In this document: positions 33,324 to 41,975 of the stretch, piece by piece | How the letters are laid out: the number at the start of each line of letters is the position of its first letter | Numbering within the stretch: the stretch's first letter is position 1 | NCBI RefSeq assembly: GCF_003149145.1 | Contig: NZ_QGDQ01000016.1 | Coordinates: forward strand, 1 to 64,000 | Reading direction: 5' to 3' | Source: Quadrisphaera granulorum | Lineage (GTDB): Bacteria; Actinomycetota; Actinomycetes; Actinomycetales; Quadrisphaeraceae | DNA length: 64,000 nt | Notes under the pieces: model-generated | Databases searched by the model: none | Told to the model about the DNA's origin: nothing | What the model saw: only the letters and a program-made list of their open reading frames with translations | Translations under genes and position numbers: made by a program

Positions 33324-34865
33324 ATGGACGCAGACGTCGTCATCGTGGGGAGCGGGCCGACAGGCATGGTCCTGGCCGCACTCCTGGGGAAAGCAGGCCG
33401 CAGCGTGCTCCTGCTCGAGCGGTACGAAGGGCTCTACCAGCTGCCGCGCGCCGCAGCGTTCGACGACGAGACGATGCGCACCTTCCAGGCGCTCGGTGTG
33501 GCCGAGCGCATGCTGCCGGGCACCAACGTCCAGCCTGGCTACGTCTGGGTCAACGGCCAGGACGACGTCCTGCTCGACATCGCCTTCGACAATCCCGGTC
33601 CGTGCGGCTGGCCGAGCCAGTTCATGATGTTCCAGCCACACGTCGAAGATGTCCTCAACCAGCTGCTGGCGCAGACCCCCGGCGTGGAGGTCCGCCGCGG
33701 ACATGAAGTGGTCGGCCTCACCGAGCGCGGCGACAGCGGGCAGACCGACGGTGTCGACGTGGACGTCCGCACCCGCGACGGCGCCACCTACCGGGTGAGC
33801 GCACGCTGGGTGGTCGGCTGTGACGGCGGCAACGGCTTCGTGCGGCGGCACCTCGGCGGGGAGCTCGACGAGTACGGCTTCTCCGAGAACTGGCTGGTCT
33901 GCGACTTCGAGCTGCGGCGTGAGGTTCCGGGGCTACCCGCCTTCCGCCAGGTGTGCGACCCGGCGGAGCCGATCGCCATCGTCAACATCGGCCCGCGCCA
34001 CCACCGCTTCTCGTTCCGGCTCGAAGCCGGCGCCGACCGTGCCGCGGTGGTCCGGCCCGAGGCCGTGTGGCCGCGGGTCTCCCGCTACCTCGGGCCGGAC
34101 GACGCCGACCTCGTGCGCGTGGCCAACTACGCCTTCCAGTCGCGGTGCGTGCGGCAGTGGCGCCGCGGCCGGGTGTTCCTCGCCGGCGACGCCGCCCACG
34201 AGATGCCGCCCTTCCTCGCGCAGGGCATGGTCTCCGGCATCCGCGACGCGAGGAACCTCGCGTGGAAGCTCGACCACGTGCTGGGCGGCGGCACCGACGA
34301 CGTGCTCGACACCTATCAGGCCGAGCGCGAGCCGCACGTGCGCTTCATCCTCGAGAAGGCCATCGAGCTCGGACGCGTCCAGACCGAACGCAACCCCGAG
34401 CGTGCCCGCGAGCGCGATACACGGATGCTCGCCGCGCGTCGCGCCCACACCGCCCCCGACAAGCTGCGCTACCCGCCGCTGTCCGGCGGGCTCGTGGAGA
34501 ACCACGGCCACCTGCTGCCGCAGGGCGTGGTCTCCAGCGCGGAGCGGACGGCGCTGTTCGACGACGTCGTCGGCACCGGCTGGCGCCTGGTGGTGAGCTC
34601 CCCGCAGGTGCTCGACGCGCTGTCGGTCGAAGCCCGCGAGGGCCTCGCAGCCCTGGGATGCCGTGACGTGGTCTTCTGCCTCTCCGGCACGTTCGGTGGC
34701 GCGCCCCTCGCCGACACCGGCGGCGTCTACAGCCGCTTCTTCTCCCAGACCGGCAGCGTGGCCGCCCTCGTGCGCCCCGACGGCTGCGTCTATGGCCTCG
34801 CTCACGACGAGGCCGAGCTCGTGGCGACCACCAAGGGCCTCCTCGGCGCCCTGGCGCTGGCCTGA
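33324..34865 (+). CDS. FAD-dependent aromatic hydroxylase, probable resorcinol hydroxylase (MhpA-like)
   Basis: 513 residues from ATG 33324 with GAGAGGA 5 bases upstream. Class A flavoprotein monooxygenase motifs are all present: DADVVIVGSGPTGMVLAALL with ERYEGLY (FAD), WVVGCDGGNGFVRRHLGG (DG motif) and RVFLAGDAAHEMPPFLAQGM (GD motif). The overall form is that of 3-(3-hydroxyphenyl)propionate hydroxylases. With gamma-resorcylate decarboxylase and hydroxyquinol dioxygenase alongside, the likely reaction is NAD(P)H-dependent hydroxylation of resorcinol to hydroxyquinol. Other actinobacterial clusters of this pathway can use a two-component oxygenase/reductase; here one flavoprotein seems to do the job. 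Confidence 0.88.
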   Translation: MDADVVIVGSGPTGMVLAALLGKAGRSVLLLERYEGLYQLPRAAAFDDETMRTFQALGVAERMLPGTNVQPGYVWVNGQDDVLLDIAFDNPGPCGWPSQFMMFQPHVEDVLNQLLAQTPGVEVRRGHEVVGLTERGDSGQTDGVDVDVRTRDGATYRVSARWVVGCDGGNGFVRRHLGGELDEYGFSENWLVCDFELRREVPGLPAFRQVCDPAEPIAIVNIGPRHHRFSFRLEAGADRAAVVRPEAVWPRVSRYLGPDDADLVRVANYAFQSRCVRQWRRGRVFLAGDAAHEMPPFLAQGMVSGIRDARNLAWKLDHVLGGGTDDVLDTYQAEREPHVRFILEKAIELGRVQTERNPERARERDTRMLAARRAHTAPDKLRYPPLSGGLVENHGHLLPQGVVSSAERTALFDDVVGTGWRLVVSSPQVLDALSVEAREGLAALGCRDVVFCLSGTFGGAPLADTGGVYSRFFSQTGSVAALVRPDGCVYGLAHDEAELVATTKGLLGALALA

Positions 34866-34913
34866 CCCTCGGCCGGAGAACTGGCCCGTCAACGATCCCT
34901 GAGGAGCACGACC

Positions 34914-35903
34914 ATGCACGGAAAGATCGCCCTCGAAGAGCACGTCGCCATCCCCGAGACCCTCCAGGACTCGGCGGGCTTCGTCCCCGGTACGTACTGG
35001 GAGGAGCTCCAGGCGCGGCTGCTGGACGTCGACGACCAGCGCCTCAAGCTCATGGACGCCCACGGTATCGAGGTGATGATCCTCTCGCTCAACGCCCCCG
35101 CGGTGCAGGCCATCCCGGACCGGGCGCGAGCTGTCGAGGTGGCCCGGCGTGCCAACGACCACCTCGCGCAGGTCTGCGCCGACCACCCGGACAGGTACCG
35201 GGCGTTCGCGGCGCTGCCCCTGCAGGACCCGGACGCCGCGGCCGAGGAGCTGCAGCGGTGCGTGACCCAGCTCGGCTTTGTCGGGGCGCTGGTCAACGGT
35301 TTCACCCAGGACGCCGCGCCCGGCGGTGGCCAGGAGCCGCTCTACTACGACCTGCCCCGGTACCGGCCGTTCTGGGCCGAGGTGGCCCGGCTCGACGTGC
35401 CGTTCTACCTGCACCCGCGCAACCCGCTGCCCCAGGACGCGCGGATCTACGGCGGTCACCCGTGGCTGCTGGGGCCCACGTGGGCGTTCGCCCAGGAGAC
35501 CGCTGTGCACGCGCTGCGCCTCATGGCGTCCGGGCTGTTCGACGAGCACCCGTCGCTACAGGTGGTGCTGGGGCACATGGGTGAGGGGATCCCGGCCATG
35601 CTGTGGCGGATCGACCACCGCAACGCGTGGGTCGACGTCCCCAAGACCTACCCGGCGCAGCGTCGCTTCGTGGACTACTTCCAGCAGAACTTCCACATCA
35701 CCACGTCGGGCAACTTCCGCACGCAGACGCTCATCGATGCGCTCCTGGAGCTCGGCGCGGATCGCATCATGTTTTCCACCGACTGGCCGTTCGAGAACGT
35801 CGACCACGCCGCCGACTGGTTCGACGCCGCGAGCATCTCCGAGCCCGATCGCCTCAAGATCGGACGGACCAACGCGGCACGGCTCTTCGGGCTGGAACCG
35901 TGA
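34914..35903 (+). CDS. Gamma-resorcylate (2,6-dihydroxybenzoate) decarboxylase
   Basis: 329-residue amidohydrolase-fold decarboxylase. It opens with GKIALEEHVAIPETLQDSAG (metal ligands Glu8, His10). Further ligands and catalytic residues are His167 in VPFYLHPRNPLPQDARIYGG, His221 in LGHMGEGIPAMLWR and Asp290 in MFSTDWPFEN. These segments agree closely with characterised gamma-resorcylate decarboxylases of Rhizobium and Rhodococcus. The non-oxidative reaction gives resorcinol and CO2 and is reversible. GAGGAG lies upstream of the ATG. It is the entry step of the cluster. Confidence 0.95.
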   Translation: MHGKIALEEHVAIPETLQDSAGFVPGTYWEELQARLLDVDDQRLKLMDAHGIEVMILSLNAPAVQAIPDRARAVEVARRANDHLAQVCADHPDRYRAFAALPLQDPDAAAEELQRCVTQLGFVGALVNGFTQDAAPGGGQEPLYYDLPRYRPFWAEVARLDVPFYLHPRNPLPQDARIYGGHPWLLGPTWAFAQETAVHALRLMASGLFDEHPSLQVVLGHMGEGIPAMLWRIDHRNAWVDVPKTYPAQRRFVDYFQQNFHITTSGNFRTQTLIDALLELGADRIMFSTDWPFENVDHAADWFDAASISEPDRLKIGRTNAARLFGLEP

Positions 35904-36979
35904 TGCAGGGCTTCACCCACGCGCAGGGGCCGCTACGCGTGGTCTTCGGGCGCGGAGACCGGTCACGTGCCGGTGAGGAGGTCGCTCGGCTCGGGTGCGA
36001 GCGAGCGCTGGTGCTCAGCACGCCGGGCCGCGCCGCCACCGCCGAGGAGGTGCGTGGCCATCTCGGCGGCCGCGCCGTCGCCACGTTCGACGGCGCACGC
36101 CGGCACACCCCCGTCGAGGTCACCGAGACCGCCTTGGAGGTGCTGCGCGATGCCCGCGCCGACTGCGTCGTCGCCGTCGGCGGTGGTTCCACCACGGGCC
36201 TGGGCAAAGCGCTGGCAGCACGCACCGGTGTGGCCCAGGTGGTGATCCCCACGACGTACGCGGGCTCGGAGGTCACCGAGGTGCTCGGGGAGACCATCGG
36301 CGGCGTCAAGACCACGCGGCGGGGCCCGGAGATCCTGCCCGAGGTGGTGATCTACGACCCCGAGCTCACCGACTCGCTCCCGGTGTCGCTCAGCGTGACG
36401 AGCGGGCTCAATGCCATGGCCCACGCCAGCGAGGGCGTGTACGCCGGCGACTCCACCCCGCTCACCACGCTCATCGCCCTGGAAGGGCTGCGGGCGCTAC
36501 GCGACGCGCTCACGGGGCTCACCGGCGTGCAGGGGACGGGCGAGCACGCCCGAGAGGACGCCCACAGGGACGCCCGAGATCACGCCCTCTACGGCGCATG
36601 GCTGTGCGGCCTGGTGCTCGGCGGCGTCTCGATGTCCATCCACCACAAGCTGTGCCACACCCTCGGCGCGGCGCTGGACCTGCCGCACGCTGAGACGCAC
36701 GCGGTGTTGCTGCCGCACACCACGGCATTCGTCGAACAGGCACTTCCCGAGGCGCTCGCGCCGGTGGGCGCGCTTTTCGGGGGGAGCGCTGGAGCGGGCC
36801 TGCACACCTTCGCCGCCTCCCTGGGGGCCCCCACGCGCCTGGCAGACCTCGGCGTCGACGACGGCGACCTGGACGACGTCGCGACCCTGGCGACGGCCAA
36901 CCCCTACTGGAGCCCGCGGCCGTTCACCCGCGACGACGTCCGCGCACTGCTGCAGCGGGCCTGGGAGGGCGTGCTGTGA
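35903..36979 (+). CDS. Maleylacetate reductase
   Basis: 358 residues of the iron-containing/maleylacetate reductase dehydrogenase fold. The NAD-binding part shows VVAVGGGSTTGLGKALAA and VVIPTTYAGSEVTEVLGET. The metal site is around SGLNAMAHASEGVYA, MSIHHKLCHTLGAALDLPHAETHAVLLPH (paired His). It reduces maleylacetate to 3-oxoadipate with NAD(P)H, the last step before the beta-ketoadipate pathway. The ATG overlaps the decarboxylase stop (TGATG), and the stop overlaps the dioxygenase start, so translation is coupled. Confidence 0.94.
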   Translation: MQGFTHAQGPLRVVFGRGDRSRAGEEVARLGCERALVLSTPGRAATAEEVRGHLGGRAVATFDGARRHTPVEVTETALEVLRDARADCVVAVGGGSTTGLGKALAARTGVAQVVIPTTYAGSEVTEVLGETIGGVKTTRRGPEILPEVVIYDPELTDSLPVSLSVTSGLNAMAHASEGVYAGDSTPLTTLIALEGLRALRDALTGLTGVQGTGEHAREDAHRDARDHALYGAWLCGLVLGGVSMSIHHKLCHTLGAALDLPHAETHAVLLPHTTAFVEQALPEALAPVGALFGGSAGAGLHTFAASLGAPTRLADLGVDDGDLDDVATLATANPYWSPRPFTRDDVRALLQRAWEGVL

Positions 36980-37839
36980 CCGGGTACTTCACCCCCGACA
37001 GGTCGGTCGAGGTGGTCACCGGCAGGACCAGTGCCACCGCGGATCCCCGGACGGCGGAGGTGGTGGCGAGCCTCGTCGAGCACCTGCACGCCTTCGTGAA
37101 GGACGTCGAGCTCACCCAGGGGGAATGGCAGCGGGCGGTGGACTTCCTCACCGCCACCGGCCGCACCTGCACCGACGAGCGGCAGGAGTTCGTCCTGCTG
37201 TCCGACGTGCTGGGGATCTCGATGCTGGTCGACGCCGTCGCCCACCCCCGACCCCGCGGCGCCACCGAGAGCACCGTCCTGGGGCCGTTCCACGTCGAGG
37301 GCGCACCCCAGCGGGCCATGGGCGACGACATCTGCCTCGACGGGCTGGGGGAGAGCTGCCTGTTCGAGGGACGGGTCCTGGACCTCGACGGCGCGCCGGT
37401 GGCCGGGGCGTGCCTGGACGTCTGGTCCGACAACGCCGAGGGCTACTACGACGTCCAGCAGCCTGATGTGCAGCCGCGGTGGAACAACCGCGGCCGCTTC
37501 ATCACCGGCGCCGACGGGCGGTACTGCTTCCGCGGCATCAAGCCCACGGCGTACCCGATCCCTGACGACGGACCTGTCGGGCAGCTCCTGGCGGCTCTCG
37601 GCCGCTCGCCCTACCGCCCGGCCCACCTGCACCTCATCGTCACGGCCCCCGGCTTCCGGCCGCTGGTCACCCACACGTTCGTCGACGGCGACGAGTACCT
37701 CGGGTCCGACGCGGTGTTCGGGGTCAAGGAGTCGCTGATCGCGACCTACACCCTCACGCCGCAGGGCCCCACCACCTGGCGGTCGACGTTCGACGTCGTC
37801 CTCGCACCAGATCACCCCACCGACCAGCCCCACCAGTAG
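36976..37839 (+). CDS. Hydroxyquinol 1,2-dioxygenase (intradiol)
   Basis: 287 residues from GTG 36976 (GTGA overlap). The N-terminal helical dimerisation domain includes EFVLLSDVLGISMLVDAV. The catalytic part has ESTVLGPFHVEGAP, LDVWSDNAEGYYDVQQPD (Tyr ligand), RGIKPTAYPIPDDGPVG (second Tyr) and PYRPAHLHLIVTAPG (two His), which are the Fe(III) ligands of intradiol dioxygenases. The enzyme cleaves benzene-1,2,4-triol to maleylacetate, the substrate of the preceding reductase. PIPDDGPVG is typical of hydroxyquinol rather than catechol enzymes. Confidence 0.95.
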   Translation: MTGYFTPDRSVEVVTGRTSATADPRTAEVVASLVEHLHAFVKDVELTQGEWQRAVDFLTATGRTCTDERQEFVLLSDVLGISMLVDAVAHPRPRGATESTVLGPFHVEGAPQRAMGDDICLDGLGESCLFEGRVLDLDGAPVAGACLDVWSDNAEGYYDVQQPDVQPRWNNRGRFITGADGRYCFRGIKPTAYPIPDDGPVGQLLAALGRSPYRPAHLHLIVTAPGFRPLVTHTFVDGDEYLGSDAVFGVKESLIATYTLTPQGPTTWRSTFDVVLAPDHPTDQPHQ

Positions 37840-37864
37840 AAACCCACGAGAAGGCAGGCACCCA

Positions 37865-39196
37865 ATGAAGGGCAGCACCGCCGCACCCCGTCACACCGGT
37901 CACGCGACCGCTGACAGGACAGTCCTGGTCCTTGCAGCGTCGTTCGCCGCGATGGAGGGCTTCGACCTCGCCGTGTACGGCGTGACCGTCCCCTCGCTCC
38001 TCAAGGATCCGGCCCTGGGCGCCAACCCCGCGGCAGCTGGCAGCGCCGGGGCGCTGGTCGCCGTCGGGATGCTCCTCGGCGCAGCTCTCTCGGCGGCACT
38101 GATCCGCCGCTTCGGCAGCCGCGCCCTGCTCTTCGGAGGGGCGGCGCTGTTCTCCGTCGGCATGCTCGCGTGCGCCGTCGCCGTGTCGTCGTTCGAGCTG
38201 TTCAGCGCCGCGCGCTTCGTCGTCGGTGTCGGGCTGGGCATCGTGCTGCCGACCGTCACCGCCTACGTGGCCGACGTGTCCGCTCCGGACCGGAGGGCGC
38301 GCAACGTCGGGCTCATGATGGCCGGCTACGCCGGTGGCGCGCTCATGGCACCGCTGCTCGGCGCCGCGCTCCTGCCCCTGGTCTCCTGGCACTGGATGTA
38401 CGTCGTCGGCGTCCTGCCAGCCCTGGTGCTCCTCCCGCTGGCAGCCAAGCGCCTCCCCGAGAGCCCGGTCACGCCGGGGCACGTTGCTCACTCGGGAAGC
38501 GCTCGGTCCGGCAGCGCCCCATCACGCGGAGACCTGCTCGGTCTCAAGCTCCTGCTGGCCCCCGGCGTGCGTCTGGCGACCGTGCTGTTCTGGGTGGTCT
38601 CCTTCTGCGGGCTGCTGCTCGTGTTCGGCATCAGCACCTGGCTCCCCACGATCATGCAGGCCGCCGGCTACTCGCTCGGGTCCGCGCTTCTCCAGACGGC
38701 CGCCATGTGGACCGGTGCCGGCATCGGCATGGTGCTCGGGGGTCGCCTCGCGGACCGGGTGGGTGTCAAGCCTGTCGTCGTCGGAGCGTTCCTGGCGGGC
38801 ACGCTGAGCCTTCTGGTCATGAGCACCGCACCCTCGCTCGGAGTGCTCTTCGCGGCGATGTTCGTCAGTGGGCTGGGCTTCATCGGCTCGCAGGTGCTCA
38901 CCAACGCGTTCATCGTCACCCGCTACCCCGACCACCTGCGGGGACCGGCGATCGGATGGGCGCTGTCCGTCGGGCGGCTCGGCGCCATCGCCGGCCCGAT
39001 CATCGGCGGCGCTGTGCTCGCGTCGTCGCTCGGAGTGGCGTTCAACTTCTACGTCTTCGCCATCCCGGGTGTGATCGGGGCGGCGCTCGCCGCGGCGGTG
39101 CCCGTCATCCGAGCTCGGCGCGCGACCCAGCAGCACACGACCGGTTCGGCGTCCGACGGGGTGTCCGTCACCGCGCCTGCGACGGAAGCTGCCTGA
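37865..39196 (+). CDS. MFS aromatic acid transporter (AAHS-like), probable gamma-resorcylate uptake
   Basis: 443 residues with 12 membrane helices. Helix 1 carries SFAAMEGFDLAVYGVTVPSLL, the DGFD-like acidic motif of aromatic-acid/H+ symporters (here EGFD). The 2-3 loop reads LIRRFGSRALLFGG, and the 8-9 loop is GGRLADRVGVKPVV. ATG 37865 is preceded by AGAAGG. Position between the pathway genes and the IclR regulator supports uptake of gamma-resorcylate or related hydroxybenzoates. Confidence 0.9.
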   Translation: MKGSTAAPRHTGHATADRTVLVLAASFAAMEGFDLAVYGVTVPSLLKDPALGANPAAAGSAGALVAVGMLLGAALSAALIRRFGSRALLFGGAALFSVGMLACAVAVSSFELFSAARFVVGVGLGIVLPTVTAYVADVSAPDRRARNVGLMMAGYAGGALMAPLLGAALLPLVSWHWMYVVGVLPALVLLPLAAKRLPESPVTPGHVAHSGSARSGSAPSRGDLLGLKLLLAPGVRLATVLFWVVSFCGLLLVFGISTWLPTIMQAAGYSLGSALLQTAAMWTGAGIGMVLGGRLADRVGVKPVVVGAFLAGTLSLLVMSTAPSLGVLFAAMFVSGLGFIGSQVLTNAFIVTRYPDHLRGPAIGWALSVGRLGAIAGPIIGGAVLASSLGVAFNFYVFAIPGVIGAALAAAVPVIRARRATQQHTTGSASDGVSVTAPATEAA

Positions 39197-39208
39197 CCGC
39201 TCCGTAGC

Positions 39209-40039
39209 ATGCGAGCCGTGTCCGACGGCGCGCAAACCCCCGATGACGACGATGCCCTGGCTGGCCGCGGTGACTCCGCGGCCCGCCAGGGCATCCAGTC
39301 CGTCGAGATCGCGGTCCGCGTGCTGCAGGCCCTCGAGGAGGGCCGGGGACCGATGACCCTGACGCAGGTGGCCACCGCCGCGGGGATGTCCGCGAGCAAG
39401 GTGCACCGGTATCTCGTGAGCCTGGGGCGCGGAGGGCTCGTCAGCCAGTCGCAGCAGTCCGGCGCCTACGACCTGGGGGTCGGCATGCGCCGGCTGGGGG
39501 TGGAGGCTCTGCGCCGCGTCGACGAGGTGTCCCTCGCGTCCGAGCACCTGCCGGGCCTGCGTGACCGCACCGGGCACGCCGTCAACCTCGCGGTCTGGGG
39601 AGACCGCGGGCCGGTGCTGGTCCGCTGGTTCTACGGCGCCCACCCGCTACCGGTGACCGTACGGGTGGGAGCCACGATGCCGCTCCTGGCCTCGGCGGTG
39701 GGCCGCGTCTACCTGGCGCACCTGCCGGACGCGGTCACCGGTCCGGTGCTCGCCGCTGAGCCCGGTGCCGATCCGGCCGAGGTGGCCCGAGTGGCCGCGG
39801 AGGTGCGCAGCACGGGGGTGGCGGTGGCCTCCGGGACGCTGATCCCCACGCTGACATCGGTGGCCGCCCCGGTCTTCCCGGCCGGCGGTTCGGCGCCGCT
39901 CGCCGTGGCGCTCGCCGTGCCGTCGAGCCTGGCCACGCCTGCGCTCCTAGCTGCGCTCGAGGACGAGCTCCTCGCCGCGACCGCGGAGATCACCGCTGAT
40001 CTCGGCGGGGCGCTGCCTGCTGCGCGACGCGCCGAGTAG
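39209..40039 (+). CDS. IclR-family regulator of the gamma-resorcylate cluster
   Basis: 276 residues. The winged helix is QGIQSVEIAVRVLQALEEGRGPMTLTQVATAAGMSASKVHRYLVSLGRGGLVSQ. The effector-binding domain follows (LPGLRDRTGHAVNLAVWGDRGPVLVRW to VAAPVFPAGGSAPLAVALAVPSS). IclR proteins often govern aromatic catabolism as activators or repressors released by ligand. ATG 39209 or GTG 39218 could be the start. The 3' 93 bases overlap the convergent EamA gene, an unusually long overlap. Confidence 0.93.
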   Translation: MRAVSDGAQTPDDDDALAGRGDSAARQGIQSVEIAVRVLQALEEGRGPMTLTQVATAAGMSASKVHRYLVSLGRGGLVSQSQQSGAYDLGVGMRRLGVEALRRVDEVSLASEHLPGLRDRTGHAVNLAVWGDRGPVLVRWFYGAHPLPVTVRVGATMPLLASAVGRVYLAHLPDAVTGPVLAAEPGADPAEVARVAAEVRSTGVAVASGTLIPTLTSVAAPVFPAGGSAPLAVALAVPSSLATPALLAALEDELLAATAEITADLGGALPAARRAE

Positions 40040-40924
40040 TACTCCGGCGACGACGACGGCGCCGAGCGCCACCTCACGCCACGGCGTCGCCTCGCCGAGC
40101 AGCACGTGCGCGGCCAGCATCCCGATCACCGGCACGAGCATCGAGAACGGCGCCACCGAGCTTGACGGGTGCTGTGCCATGAGCGCCGACCACACCACCT
40201 GGCCCACCAGCGTGGCGATGAGCACGGTGAACGCCAGCCCTGCGATGGCCAGCAGCCCGGTCGGCGTGCCCAGCCCCGTGAACGCCCCGGCGATCCGCGC
40301 CGGCCCCTCGAGCGCGAGCGAGGCGAGGGCTAGCGGCAGCGGCGGTACCACGGAGACCCACAGCACCAGCTGCAGCGACTCGGTGGCCGACGGCGGCACA
40401 CCGAGCGCCACCCGGTTCCGCCATGCGAGCCGCGAACCCAGGTTGCCGAACGCCCACCCGAGCCCGCCCAGCAGCGTGAGGACCACCGGGAGCAGCGTCG
40501 CAGCCCCGCCGAGCTCGGCCCGTGACACGGCGATGCCCGCCAGTCCGGCGACGGCGACGGCGACGCCCGCCACCTGCCGGCCACTGAGCCGCTCCCGCAG
40601 CAGCACCCCGGCGAGCACCACGGTGAACGGTGCCGACGACTGCAGCACGAGTGACGCCAGCCCGGCGGGCATGCCCACGGTCATGGCCGTGTAGAGGAAG
40701 ACGAACTGCGCCACCCCGAACCCCGTGCCGTACGCGAGCAGCCAGCGCAGCGGCACCCCGCGGGGGCGTGGCACGAAGAGCACCACGGGGACGGCGATGA
40801 CGGCGAACCGCACCGCCGCGCACAGCAGCGGCGGGAACTGCTCCAGCGAGGCGTGGATGGCGATGAAGTTCAGCCCCCACGTCACGGCGACGAGGAGCGC
40901 GAGGAGACGGGCGGTCAGCGGCAC
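39947..40924 (-). CDS. EamA/DMT-family transporter
   Basis: 325 residues from GTG 40924 with ten membrane helices in two EamA halves: LLALLVAVTWGLNFIAIHASLEQFPPLLCAAVRFAV at the start, LLPVVLTLLGGLGWAFGNLGSRLAW in the middle, and FSMLVPVIGMLAAHVLLGEATPWREVALGAVVVAGVLL at the end. It resembles the O-acetylserine/cysteine exporter (EamA) group with its conserved AFGNLGSR and PFSMLVPVIG stretches. A LysR regulator is divergent from it, the usual pairing for such exporters. Confidence 0.94.
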   Translation of the reverse strand: MPLTARLLALLVAVTWGLNFIAIHASLEQFPPLLCAAVRFAVIAVPVVLFVPRPRGVPLRWLLAYGTGFGVAQFVFLYTAMTVGMPAGLASLVLQSSAPFTVVLAGVLLRERLSGRQVAGVAVAVAGLAGIAVSRAELGGAATLLPVVLTLLGGLGWAFGNLGSRLAWRNRVALGVPPSATESLQLVLWVSVVPPLPLALASLALEGPARIAGAFTGLGTPTGLLAIAGLAFTVLIATLVGQVVWSALMAQHPSSSVAPFSMLVPVIGMLAAHVLLGEATPWREVALGAVVVAGVLLGASRSRQRPAEISGDLRGRGEELVLERS

Positions 40925-40950
40925 AGGTCCAGCATCGGATCACCTGCACC

Positions 40951-40998
40951 GTGAAGTCTATCGATGGTTACGACACAGACGATATAGTAGTACTTCAC
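40951..40998. promoter_or_regulatory. Inverted repeat in the divergent EamA/LysR promoter region
   Basis: GTGAAGT (40951-40957) and ACTTCAC (40992-40998) are perfect 7-base inverted repeats 34 bases apart, inside a conspicuously AT-rich gap for this genome (40960-40995, with GATATAGTAG). They lie about midway between the two divergent starts. LysR proteins bind such extended dyads; assignment to the adjacent LysR is inference. Confidence 0.45.
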
Positions 40999-41017
40999 AC
41001 TAGGGTGGCCGATTGCC

Positions 41018-41028
41018 CATGATCACGG
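41018..41028 (+). repeat. Recurrent junction motif CATGATCACGG, copy 1
   Basis: This 11-base sequence with the palindromic core TGATCA occurs three times in the window, always in the same orientation and at a gene junction. This copy is in the EamA/LysR gap, just before the lysR ribosome site. Its role is unknown. Confidence 0.5.
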
Positions 41029-41042
41029 GGGAGGTGGGTGCT

Positions 41043-41975
41043 GTGGACGTGAGAGCGCTCGAAGCCCTGCGTGCCGTGAGGTCGCAGGGCGGCGTGACGC
41101 GCGCCGCCGCCGTCCTCCACCTGACCCCCTCGGCCGTGAGCCAGCACCTGGCCTCCCTCACCCGCCAGGCCGGCGTTCCGCTCACCGAGCGCGTCGGGCG
41201 CGGGCTGCGACTCACCCCCGCCGGGCTGGCACTCGCGGACGCTGCCGACGACGTCGCCGTCGCCCTGGAGCGTGCTCGCACCGCCGTCCTCGACGCCCAC
41301 CAGGCACCCACCGGGCCGGTCCGCGTCTCTGCCTTCTCCTCCGGCGCCGAGCTGCTGCTGCCGGGTCTGCTCACGCGGCTGGAGGGCAGCGGGGTGGAGG
41401 TGGAGTGCACGGACGAAGACGTGCCCCTCGACGACTTCGCGCCGCTGACGGACCGGATCGACGTCGTGATCGCCCACCGTCCCGAAGGCGAGCTCGCGTG
41501 GTCAGCGCCGGGAGCGAGCGCCGGAGTGCGCGTGGTGCCGCTGCTGCGGGAGCCGCTCGACGTCGCCGTCCCCGTCGGCCACCCGCTGGAACTCAGCGCC
41601 CGGGCCGACGGCGGTGTGCGCCACGCCGACCTCGCCGGGCAGCGGTGGATCGCCGTGAAGGAAGGCTTCCCCGTGGGGGAGGTACTGCGGGCCGTGCTCG
41701 CGGGAGGACCTGTGGACGGCGAACCACCCCGCGTGGTCTCACGCATCAACGACTTCCACGTGGTGCTGGAGCTGGTGGCCGCGCGCCATGGCCTCTCGCT
41801 GCTGCCGCGCTACACGTGCGGGCGCCACCCGGGGGTGCGGCTGCTGCCGCTGCTCGACGTGCGTGCCGGCCGTCAGATCGACGCGCTGGTGCGCGCCGAC
41901 ACCGCCGAGCGGCCCGTGGTACGCCGCGTGCTCAGCGAGCTGACGGCGCTGGCCCGGAAGCTGGCTGGCGCGTGA
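41043..41975 (+). CDS. LysR-family transcriptional regulator
   Basis: 310 residues from GTG 41043, which has GGAGG 8 bases upstream; ATG 41019 would add eight residues without LysR character. The HTH reads DVRALEALRAVRSQGGVTRAAAVLHLTPSAVSQHLASLTRQAGVPLTERVGRGLRLT. The effector domain has two Rossmann-like lobes (GPVRVSAFSSGAELLLPGLLTRL and DLAGQRWIAVKEGFPVGEVL). It is divergent from the EamA exporter and probably activates it. Its 3' end overlaps the convergent GGDEF-EAL gene by 44 bases. Confidence 0.94.
   Translation: MDVRALEALRAVRSQGGVTRAAAVLHLTPSAVSQHLASLTRQAGVPLTERVGRGLRLTPAGLALADAADDVAVALERARTAVLDAHQAPTGPVRVSAFSSGAELLLPGLLTRLEGSGVEVECTDEDVPLDDFAPLTDRIDVVIAHRPEGELAWSAPGASAGVRVVPLLREPLDVAVPVGHPLELSARADGGVRHADLAGQRWIAVKEGFPVGEVLRAVLAGGPVDGEPPRVVSRINDFHVVLELVAARHGLSLLPRYTCGRHPGVRLLPLLDVRAGRQIDALVRADTAERPVVRRVLSELTALARKLAGA

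Noticed and set aside
33933-35549. Large minus-strand frame opposite the resorcinol hydroxylase and decarboxylase
   Set aside because: It has no recognisable domains and a composition of a shadow frame; the plus-strand genes match known enzymes.
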